From positions 6,755,001-6,819,000 of the forward strand of contig NZ_AP023360.1 of NCBI RefSeq assembly GCF_018326265.1: a DNA stretch of 64,000 nucleotides, written 5' to 3'. The notes below the pieces were generated by a model. That model saw nothing but the letters and a program-made list of their open reading frames with translations. It was not told the DNA's origin and searched no databases. The DNA is from Catellatospora sp. IY07-71 (GTDB lineage Bacteria; Actinomycetota; Actinomycetes; Mycobacteriales; Micromonosporaceae). Positions 58,623 to 64,000 of this stretch are shown here, in pieces. Numbering within the stretch: the stretch's first letter is position 1; every line of letters starts with the position of its first letter. A program made the translations under genes and the position numbers.

Positions 58623-59501
58623 CTAGCCACACACCAGCTCCCGCACCCGCGGCACGACCTCCTCCGTGAACCGCCGGAGCTGGTCCAGTTCGGACATCGC
58701 AGGCCAGAACACGAACGTGTCGAAGCGCAGCTCGCGTACCCAATCGGCCAGGGTCTGCGCCCAGACCTCGGCCGGGCCGAACAGGCCCTTGCCGCGGTGC
58801 CCGCCGCCGATCAGACCCAGCACGTTGTACAGGCGGCGCACGTCACCGGTCCCCCGCCCCGCGGCGAGGGCAGCCCGGTCGATGAGGGCCTGCTTGGCGG
58901 GCACCTCCCCCGGCGGCACGTAGATGTTGAGCGGGCAGATCCAGCCGTCGGCCAGCTCGCCGATCAGGCCGAGCATGCGCGGGCCCTGCGCGCCGACCCA
59001 CACCGGCACCCGATGCGGCGGGACCGGGCCCGGCTGGTATCCGCCGACGCGATGGTGCCGCCCGTCCAGCCCGATGGGGGCGTCCGCGTCCAGCGCCGCG
59101 CGCAGCAGCGCCAGCGCCTCGGCGGTGAACTCGACGGCCTGCCCGCCGCGCACGGCGTGGCCGCCCATCCCGGCGACCGCGTCGGGGAAGCCGCCGGAGC
59201 CGACGCCCAGTTCGACCCGGCCGCCGGTCAGCACGTCCAGTGACGCGGCGGCCTTGGCCAGCATCGGAGCGGGGCGCAGTGCCAGGTCGGCCACGTCGGT
59301 GAGCAGCCCGATCCGCTCGGTGCGCGCGCCCAGATGGGTCAGCGCGGTCCAGGTGTCCAGGTGCCCCGGCTGGTACGGGTGGTCCTGCACCGCGATCAGG
59401 TCCAGCCCGGCCCGGTCGGCGGCCTGGGCCAGCGCGGTCATCGCCGCCGGGTCGTGCGCGCCGGGTGTCACCGCGACGCCGAAACGCAGGTCCTCAGCCA
59501 T
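58623..59501 (-). CDS. LLM-class flavin-dependent oxidoreductase
   Basis: The 292-residue protein is a luciferase-like TIM barrel: DLRFGVAVTPGA start, AVQDHPYQPGHLDTWTAL (substrate/flavin side), RIGLLTDVADLALRPAPMLA, GRVELGVGSGGFPDAV and VWVGAQGPRMLGLIGELADG. It probably uses F420 or FMN. Its start overlaps the end of the upstream hemerythrin gene by 8 bases, so the two are co-translated. Confidence 0.93.
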   Translation of the reverse strand: MAEDLRFGVAVTPGAHDPAAMTALAQAADRAGLDLIAVQDHPYQPGHLDTWTALTHLGARTERIGLLTDVADLALRPAPMLAKAAASLDVLTGGRVELGVGSGGFPDAVAGMGGHAVRGGQAVEFTAEALALLRAALDADAPIGLDGRHHRVGGYQPGPVPPHRVPVWVGAQGPRMLGLIGELADGWICPLNIYVPPGEVPAKQALIDRAALAAGRGTGDVRRLYNVLGLIGGGHRGKGLFGPAEVWAQTLADWVRELRFDTFVFWPAMSELDQLRRFTEEVVPRVRELVCG

Positions 59502-60003
59502 GGAACGGCCACCTCTTCCAGGTCGCCAGCACGGGCGCCAGCGACTCCTCCTCGAACGCCAGGTGCGCCAGCAGGTGGTCGGAGAGCGTGCGCAGCGCCG
59601 CCACCAGCTTCTCGCGCACCGCCCGGTCGTCGCCGCCCAACGCGCGGGCCGCGCCCTCGACCTGGTCGAGCAGGCCGGAGACCAGCTGGTGATCGGCTTC
59701 GAGCCGGTCGACGGTCTCCTTCAGGTGCGGCGCCGAGCGGCGCACCGCGGGGAACAGCAGGGCGCTCTCCAGGCTGTGGTGGTGGTGCACCACCTGGCAG
59801 TACGACAGGCAGTTGGCCTTGAGCTGGAACAGGGGGCCGCTGGTCTGCAGCCGCCGGAGACCCTCCTGCAGCGCGGCGGCCGGGGCCCCGGCGGCGGCCT
59901 CGTCGGCGAGCCGGCGCACGGTCGCCAGGTCACGGCGCAGCATGTCGTGGATCCAGCGCAGCTCCGCCAGCAGCGGGCTCTCGGTCGTTCGGTGTTGACT
60001 CAC
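59494..60003 (-). CDS. hemerythrin-domain protein
   Basis: The 169-residue four-helix bundle has the di-iron-type ligands. These are His26/Asp27-like IHDM near the start, HHHHSLESALLFPAV (about 83-97), LEADHQLVSGLLDQ (about 113) and the closing LAHLAFEEESLAPVL. Bacterial hemerythrins bind oxygen or sense redox and iron. Start is GTG 60003. First gene of an operon with the flavin oxidoreductase and divergent from an HxlR regulator. Confidence 0.88.
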   Translation of the reverse strand: MSQHRTTESPLLAELRWIHDMLRRDLATVRRLADEAAAGAPAAALQEGLRRLQTSGPLFQLKANCLSYCQVVHHHHSLESALLFPAVRRSAPHLKETVDRLEADHQLVSGLLDQVEGAARALGGDDRAVREKLVAALRTLSDHLLAHLAFEEESLAPVLATWKRWPFHG

Positions 60004-60052
60004 CGCCCCAGCTTGTCGCCGCCCCGGGCGCTGGGCAAAACGCCGGTTAGTT

Positions 60053-60069
60053 ACTTACTCTAGGTAAGT
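60053..60069. promoter_or_regulatory. HxlR operator over its own start
   Basis: ACTTACTCTAGGTAAGT: 6-bp arms ACTTAC/GTAAGT around TCTAG. It ends inside the GTG start of the HxlR gene (60068) and lies 50 bp upstream of the hemerythrin start. Confidence 0.7.
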
Positions 60070-60421
60070 GACCACGACGCAGCACTCCCCCGCCAGCCTG
60101 GAAATGCACCATCCCAGCGACGCCGCCTGCCGCTCGTTCCAGCCCGTGCTGGAGCTGCTCGGGCGCCGCTGGGTCGGCATGGTCCTGCTCGCCGGGCAGC
60201 GCGGCGCCCGCCGCTTCGGGCAGTACCGCGCCTTCGTGCACGGCATCTCCGACCGGGTGCTCACCCAGCGCCTGCGCGAGCTGGAGCAGGTCGGCCTGCT
60301 CGAACGCCAGGTGATCCCGAGCACGCCGGTGCAGATCCTCTACGCGCCCACGGCCCGGGGCGCCGAACTGCTCGACGCCATGCAGCCGCTGTTCGACTGG
60401 ACCGCCCGCAACCGTTCCTAA
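60068..60421 (+). CDS. HxlR-family regulator
   Basis: The 117-residue winged-helix protein has the HxlR signature ELLGRRWVGMVLLAGQRGAR, then GISDRVLTQRLRELEQVGLL and RQVIPSTPVQILYAPTARGA. A single Cys near residue 20 (DAACRSF) is the position that senses electrophiles or oxidants in related members. The start codon overlaps a palindromic operator, implying autorepression and control of the divergent hemerythrin/LLM operon. A tnpB-type element begins at its stop codon. Confidence 0.9.
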   Translation: MTTTQHSPASLEMHHPSDAACRSFQPVLELLGRRWVGMVLLAGQRGARRFGQYRAFVHGISDRVLTQRLRELEQVGLLERQVIPSTPVQILYAPTARGAELLDAMQPLFDWTARNRS

Positions 60422-62042
60422 GGACTGCGCATGTGTTGATGCTCAGCCGCGTGTCCCGGACGGTGTTGGGCACGCTGGTCTCCCACTTTCGCGGCGCTGT
60501 CCGGTGGGCGCATCGTGTGCGCGGTCCGGTGACAGGCGGGCGGGGTTCCTCGCGCCCTCGGGTGCCGGGTCGGGCCTGGACGTTCCGATGCCCGCGACGA
60601 TCGCTCCGGTCGTCGTGGGGCGGTGGCGTCCGACGCCTGATCCGGTGCCCGAGGGCACGTCTGCCGATCGCAACGGCCGCGCCGTCGTGACGGGTCGGGT
60701 TTCTACGGGCCGATGTGAGTGGTCTGCGCCAGTGCTGGGCGCCCCACTTGGAGGTGTAGGCGGGGTCGACCGCGACGAGGGCCAAGCCGTGCTCGGCGGC
60801 CATGGACAGCAGGCGGGCTCGGAGCCGGCCGGTGGGCATGCCGGAGATCAACTGCCGGAACCTGCGGCGTCGGCCGTGCCTCTCCCGGGTCTTCTCGCTG
60901 GTGAAGTCGAGGTCCTCCACCGCGACCGCGTTGACGCCTGCGCGTGTGGCCCAGTGCAGCAGCGCGGTGATGGCGTGGCGGATCTGGGCGTCGCGGTGTT
61001 CAGCGTTACCGGACAGGTCGTAGCCGAACCGGCGCGGGTCACCCACGGGGTTGCCGTGGACGTCGAGCCGCCACGCGGCGAGGTGGTGGGCGTTCATGTC
61101 GACCCCGACCACCCCCGCGGCCCGCGCCGCCTCCAACGGCACGACCCTGACCGCTGGCTGCTGCCAGGATGCGGTCAGGTACCAGCGACGCCGGCCAGGA
61201 TCGTGGTGGATGCGATATGCGACGGCCAGGTCCGCCTCGACCCGGTCACGCCACCGCTCACCCCGGTGCGCGAACACCACCCGGCCCGGCAGGTTGTAAC
61301 GGCCGTGTCCGGTGTTGGCCAGGTGAGCCAGCGGGGCAGGCAGTTTGATCGTCACTTCGCCGTCGGGGGTGACGCGGATCGTCTCGTTGCCGTGCGGCTT
61401 GCCGCTCTCGCCGTCGGCGGACAGGAACCACCGCTCGGCCTGCCACCGTTGCCGCCACTGCTGCTCGGTAAGCCCGGCCTGCTCCAGGTGGTGACGCAGG
61501 TGGGCCAGGCGTCGCCCGCCGCGCACGACCCGCACCCGCCCCGCCTGCCAGTCGGCCGCCGCCGCCGCGTGGCGGGCCTTGAGCACGGTCAGGCGGCGGG
61601 ACTTGGCGAACCACTCCGAACGGGAGCGGTACCCGCCCGGGACACGCTTGGTGCCGGGCGAGCCGACGGGCTGGGACAGGCGGTGCGCCAGCATCACGAT
61701 CCCGGCCTCCAGGCTGCGGATGTGCGCCTGCAGGCATCGGCGGGACAGGTTCCACTGGTCGTTGGCGGCCCGGGTGATCGACCCCGCCCACCGCGACGAC
61801 GACATCCCCGTCAACGACTGCTTCCGCGCCGCCCACCGGTCCGAGCTGTGGTCATGCCCGTCACGGCAGCGGGCCTTCAGATCAGCCGAGGCCAGCGTGC
61901 CCAGGTGCTGCCCGACCAGACGCAGCACCTGCTCATCAGCGGCGGTCAGGCCGCGCAGACGGTCCCGGACCGCCACACCCGACGGCCCCGCCACCACGAA
62001 CGGCGCCGCGACCGGCCGCAACCCACTGACAGACCCCGTCAC
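60261..62042 (-). CDS. tnpB: TnpB-like RuvC nuclease without zinc-finger cysteines
   Basis: The frame encodes 593 residues. The RuvC acid triad is readable: Asp315 (VVGVDMNAHHLAAW), Glu376 (VNAVAVEDLDF) and Asp453 (RHDGAAVAIGRR). The usual CxxC...CxxC zinc ribbon before the last acid is replaced by VDPAYTSKWGAQHW and then Arg/Pro-rich sequence. The N-terminal part (TAADEQVLRLVGQHLGTLAS) carries the WED/REC-type helices. TnpB proteins are RNA-guided nucleases of IS200/IS605 elements. The last 54 codons run antisense into the hxlR gene, so the natural end may have been lost. The start GTG 62042 is a best guess. Confidence 0.85.
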   Translation of the reverse strand: MTGSVSGLRPVAAPFVVAGPSGVAVRDRLRGLTAADEQVLRLVGQHLGTLASADLKARCRDGHDHSSDRWAARKQSLTGMSSSRWAGSITRAANDQWNLSRRCLQAHIRSLEAGIVMLAHRLSQPVGSPGTKRVPGGYRSRSEWFAKSRRLTVLKARHAAAAADWQAGRVRVVRGGRRLAHLRHHLEQAGLTEQQWRQRWQAERWFLSADGESGKPHGNETIRVTPDGEVTIKLPAPLAHLANTGHGRYNLPGRVVFAHRGERWRDRVEADLAVAYRIHHDPGRRRWYLTASWQQPAVRVVPLEAARAAGVVGVDMNAHHLAAWRLDVHGNPVGDPRRFGYDLSGNAEHRDAQIRHAITALLHWATRAGVNAVAVEDLDFTSEKTRERHGRRRRFRQLISGMPTGRLRARLLSMAAEHGLALVAVDPAYTSKWGAQHWRRPLTSARRNPTRHDGAAVAIGRRALGHRIRRRTPPPHDDRSDRRGHRNVQARPGTRGREEPRPPVTGPRTRCAHRTAPRKWETSVPNTVRDTRLSINTCAVLRNGCGRSSRTAAAWRRAVRRPGPWARRGSAPACSGSPGVRAGRPAPARAGAG

Positions 62043-62233
62043 CACCGGCCACCACACACCTGCACCGGCCCAGCCAGACGCCCGCCACCGGCCCGCACCC
62101 GAGCGACACCGGCCCCGCCGACGCCGCAGTCGCGCGACAGCCACGTTCCCGTGCACGGGTCCATGCGCAGGCGGCGCACCTGCACCACCAGCCCAACATG
62201 CTCCATACAGGACACGAGCCCGAGCCTAAGGAC
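60417..62233. mobile_element. IS605-type TnpB-only element
   Basis: A single tnpB-like gene is bounded by 9-bp direct repeats CCTAAGGAC at 60417-60425 and 62225-62233. There is no TnpA (Y1 transposase) and no terminal inverted repeats. IS605 elements normally leave no target duplication, so the repeat may be part of a target/end motif. The left copy contains the TAA stop of the hxlR gene. Ends are approximate. Confidence 0.6.
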
Positions 62234-62488
62234 CCGGTACGACAATCCGAAGCGCCGATGCCACCAGAACCACCCAGTGAACCTACCGAGCCGACCCCCA
62301 GGCGGAACCGTCCATTTCGCCCAACCCCCGACAGCGGCCGTGGTCAGCGCACACTGACGAACGCTCGCGCACACCAGGATCCACTCACCGTCGAACAGTT
62401 GCGAACCCCGGCGTCCTCGACAGGAGTTGACAAGGGTCACTAACTTATCGATTATCGAGATATCGATTATCGATAAGGAGATGCCGCC
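62043..62488. other. 446-base region: element end and DUF2975 promoter
   Basis: The first 190 bases belong to the TnpB element's upstream part, possibly its end structure. The rest is AT-richer and contains the DUF2975 promoter and near-palindrome. No gene supported. Confidence 0.5.
62427..62477 (+). promoter_or_regulatory. vegetative-type promoter with overlapping 34-bp near-palindrome
   Basis: TTGACA (62427-62432), 17 bases, GATTAT (62450-62455). From 62444 to 62477 the DNA is a near-perfect 34-bp palindrome containing two direct copies of TATCGATTATCGA, 15 bp apart. The small HTH protein encoded downstream is the likely ligand. Confidence 0.7.
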
Positions 62489-63082
62489 GTGTCCCTGCGC
62501 CGCCCCGACTGGCTCGCCGAGCTGCAGTCCGTGCTGCTCGCCGCGATGGTCCTGACCAGCGCCGTGATCGCCTTCGGCCTCATCGCGCCCGCCGTCGACG
62601 ACACCGTCACGTTCACCGTGCCCGCCGTGTCCGTCGACGGCCTCACCGACGTGCACGGATCCCTGCGGCCGAACGCCGCCGTCGACCCCGACGGCGACGT
62701 GGACGTGCTGGTCACCGGCCCGTCGGCATACCAGCGAGTGCTGCACGTGCTCACGGGGCTGCCGTCGTACGCGGTCGGGCTGGTCATGCTGGTGCTGCTC
62801 TGGTCCACGGTGCGCCTGGCCCGGCGGACCGGGCCGTTCGAGCAGCCCGTCGTCCGGCGGCTGACCTGGCTCGGCTTCGTGGTGGTCGCCGGGGGGCTGC
62901 TCGCCGACGCCGTCCAGCTCAGCGCCACGTTCCTGGCGTCGGAGACCCTGTTCGACGGATACCTGTCCGCGTCGTACGCCATGTCCTGGTGGTGGCTGCT
63001 GGCCGGCATCGGCTTCCTGGCCGTCGCCGAGCTGGTCAAGCGCGGTGCCGCGATGCGCGCCGAACTCGACGCGGTGGTGTGA
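62489..63082 (+). CDS. DUF2975 family membrane protein
   Basis: The 197-residue protein has four transmembrane segments (about 14-34, 89-110, 126-147 and 165-186), the usual DUF2975 topology with a large loop after helix 1 (FTVPAVSVDGLTDVHGSLRP). Closing helix ASYAMSWWWLLAGIGFLAVA. AAGGAG precedes GTG 62489. It overlaps the HTH gene by 4 bases (GTGA). DUF2975 proteins are almost always paired with such a small Cro/C1-type regulator; role unknown. Confidence 0.9.
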   Translation: MSLRRPDWLAELQSVLLAAMVLTSAVIAFGLIAPAVDDTVTFTVPAVSVDGLTDVHGSLRPNAAVDPDGDVDVLVTGPSAYQRVLHVLTGLPSYAVGLVMLVLLWSTVRLARRTGPFEQPVVRRLTWLGFVVVAGGLLADAVQLSATFLASETLFDGYLSASYAMSWWWLLAGIGFLAVAELVKRGAAMRAELDAVV

Positions 63083-63312
63083 CGGTGCCACCCGAGGACG
63101 AGCACCGCGTCGAGGTGCACATCGACGCGCTGCTCGCGGCCCGCGGCATGACGCTCACCGAGCTGGCCGACCGGGTGGGCATCACCCTGGCCAACCTGTC
63201 GGTCCTCAAGAACGGCCGGGCCCGCGCGGTGCGCTTCAGCACCCTCACCGCCCTGTGCGAAGCCCTGGACTGCCAGCCCGGCGACCTGTTCACCGTCCGG
63301 AAAGAACAGTGA
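63079..63312 (+). CDS. Cro/C1-type (YozG-like) HTH regulator, 77 aa
   Basis: The protein is nearly all helix-turn-helix: MTLTELADRVGITLANLSVL, KNGRARAVRFSTLTALCEAL and DCQPGDLF, the YozG/HTH_26 form. GTG 63079 overlaps the DUF2975 stop. It probably autoregulates through the palindromic promoter upstream of the pair. Confidence 0.9.
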   Translation: MTVPPEDEHRVEVHIDALLAARGMTLTELADRVGITLANLSVLKNGRARAVRFSTLTALCEALDCQPGDLFTVRKEQ

Positions 63313-63350
63313 GCACGGCCCGTGTCGGCGGCCGGTAGTAGGTTGCCGGG

Positions 63351-63794
63351 GTGACCAGCATCGACGCCAGCCGGTTCGCCGGGCTGCTGCACGCCTACGG
63401 CTGGGCCGTCGACACCTCGGGCCACCTGGCCGCGCTCGCGGAACGCGACCCGGCCGCCCGCGACGCGGCGCTGGACCACCTCTGGTCGGCTGTGCTCCAC
63501 CAGGGCACACCGTGGACGGCGACCCCACCGGCCGCCGTCGCGGTCGCCGGGCTGGTCGGCGACCCGCGACTGGCCGCTGCCGAGGACGCCGAGCTACGCG
63601 CGCGGCTGCACGCCCTCTTCGCCGACTGCTCCACCGGCGGACTGCCCCCGGTGCAACGTCGCTGCTTAAGCGCGCTTGTCGACAACGCCGACCTGTGGGG
63701 CTCAGGCAACGGCACCGTCGCCCTGGTTCTGCGCGACGCCGGACTGCCCTACGACCGGGATGCCTGCCGTCTGCTGGCGGACGGCCGGCCGTAG
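63351..63794 (+). CDS. hypothetical protein, 147 aa
   Basis: Start GTG 63351. The protein is alpha-helical and HEAT-like (RFAGLLHAYGWAVDTSGHLA, ALDHLWSAVLHQGTPWTATP, LALVDNADLWG-like end). I have seen similar short repeat proteins in actinomycetes without function. It follows the HTH gene by 38 bases on the same strand and may be part of a small operon. Confidence 0.75.
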   Translation: MTSIDASRFAGLLHAYGWAVDTSGHLAALAERDPAARDAALDHLWSAVLHQGTPWTATPPAAVAVAGLVGDPRLAAAEDAELRARLHALFADCSTGGLPPVQRRCLSALVDNADLWGSGNGTVALVLRDAGLPYDRDACRLLADGRP

Positions 63795-63837
63795 CCCCGC
63801 GCCCGTCAGCCGGAAGGCAGCCTGCAATGATCATCAT

Positions 63838-64000
63838 GTGGCACCGGCCGACATCGCGTACATCGTCGTCTCCGGGCTGCCCGGCAGCGGGAAGACCACG
63901 CTCGGGCGGCAGCTGGCCGAGCGGCTGGAGCTGCCGTTCGCCGACAAGGACGAGATCCTGGAAGCGCTGTTCGACTCCCTCGGCGTCGGCGACCAGGCAT
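63838..64000 (+). CDS. P-loop kinase, 5' part (cut by the window edge)
   Basis: From GTG 63838 the 54 visible residues read VAPADIAYIVVSGLPGSGKT and continue TTLGRQLAERLELPFADKDE. This is a Walker A motif GLPGSGKTT followed by the strand-2 acidic residues of an AAA/zeta-toxin-like or shikimate-kinase-like nucleoside kinase. The C-terminal part lies outside the window, so the substrate cannot be told. The ribosome site is weak. Confidence 0.8.
   Translation, partial: MAPADIAYIVVSGLPGSGKTTLGRQLAERLELPFADKDEILEALFDSLGVGDQA

Noticed and set aside
60417-62233. 9-bp CCTAAGGAC copies as a classical target-site duplication
   Set aside because: IS605-type elements transpose by single-strand transfer without target duplication. 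The repeat may be end or target motif, or chance; kept only as a boundary hint.
62043-63091. Minus-strand frame containing MEHVGLVVQVRRLRMDPCTG as an alternative TnpB start
   Set aside because: It is in a different frame from the RuvC part and stops before joining it. Probably the element's non-coding end, although a programmed frameshift cannot be excluded.
1-64000. tRNA, rRNA or known riboswitch genes
   Set aside because: Scanned by eye for T-loop GGTTCGAATCC-like boxes, rRNA signatures and cobalamin, SAM, TPP or cyclic-di-AMP riboswitch cores on both strands; none was convincing. A covariance-model search would be decisive.

Overview
The window is about 64 kb of very high-GC DNA with dense, short-spaced genes, GTG and TTG starts, strong GGAGG-type ribosome binding sites and many 9-14 bp GC-rich terminator hairpins. 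The gene set points to a filamentous or spore-forming actinomycete. It includes an AfsR/SARP regulator, ECF sigma factors with actinobacterial partners, alpha-lytic-type proteases with a chitin-binding tail, CsbD/DUF5709/DUF4235/DUF4383 stress proteins and a single-chain acetyl-CoA carboxylase. Two intergenic inverted-repeat elements resemble ones I associate with Micromonosporaceae, so that family is my best guess (inference, unverified). I see no rRNA, tRNA or CRISPR array.

Region by region. 1-8.8 kb: secreted serine protease, ECF sigma factor with a membrane partner and a 37-residue membrane peptide, universal stress protein, a TetR/methyltransferase pair sharing twin operators, NhaA, a DUF4326 protein and an Rrf2 regulator. 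8.8-12.5 kb: complete sulfate ABC importer operon (binding protein, two permeases, ATPase). 13-18 kb: MarR/epoxide-hydrolase pair, a serine-hydrolase-fold lipoprotein that has lost its catalytic SxxK, AlkC-like repair protein. 18-27 kb: a stress block (AI-2E transporter, DUF5709, DUF3618-like, YihY, MMPL, DUF4235, CsbD, DUF4383). Nearly every promoter here fits GNNT-N15/16-GGGTAT, as read by SigB/SigF-type sigma factors. Inside this block an acidic repeat peptide overlaps a JmjC/cupin oxygenase gene, the best candidate in the window for an undescribed peptide-modification system.

27-37 kb: SARP-NB-ARC-TPR regulator, GNAT, PQQ-type glucose dehydrogenase-like protein with Fn3 domains, TetR with a divergent GH3 beta-glucosidase, an orphan Zur-like box, a structured repeat element and an SDR. 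37.9-43.3 kb: an 1814-residue fused acyl-CoA carboxylase behind a leader hairpin. 43.4-51 kb: DUF4132 pair, an SDR fragment with a perfect 24-bp inverted repeat, VOC protein, an ECF42-type sigma factor with its DGPF/YCII partner, an FAD reductase and a Sel1 protein. 51-58 kb: secreted M4 and S1 proteases sharing a chitin-binding tail, and an RCC1 propeller protein. 58-64 kb: LLM oxidoreductase/hemerythrin operon divergent from HxlR, a TnpB-only mobile element without zinc-finger cysteines, a DUF2975/HTH pair behind a 34-bp near-palindrome, and a P-loop kinase running off the right edge.

The main functional themes are extracellular polymer and protein degradation, envelope/osmotic stress, sulfur uptake, and many small one-component regulators sitting next to the genes they probably control.
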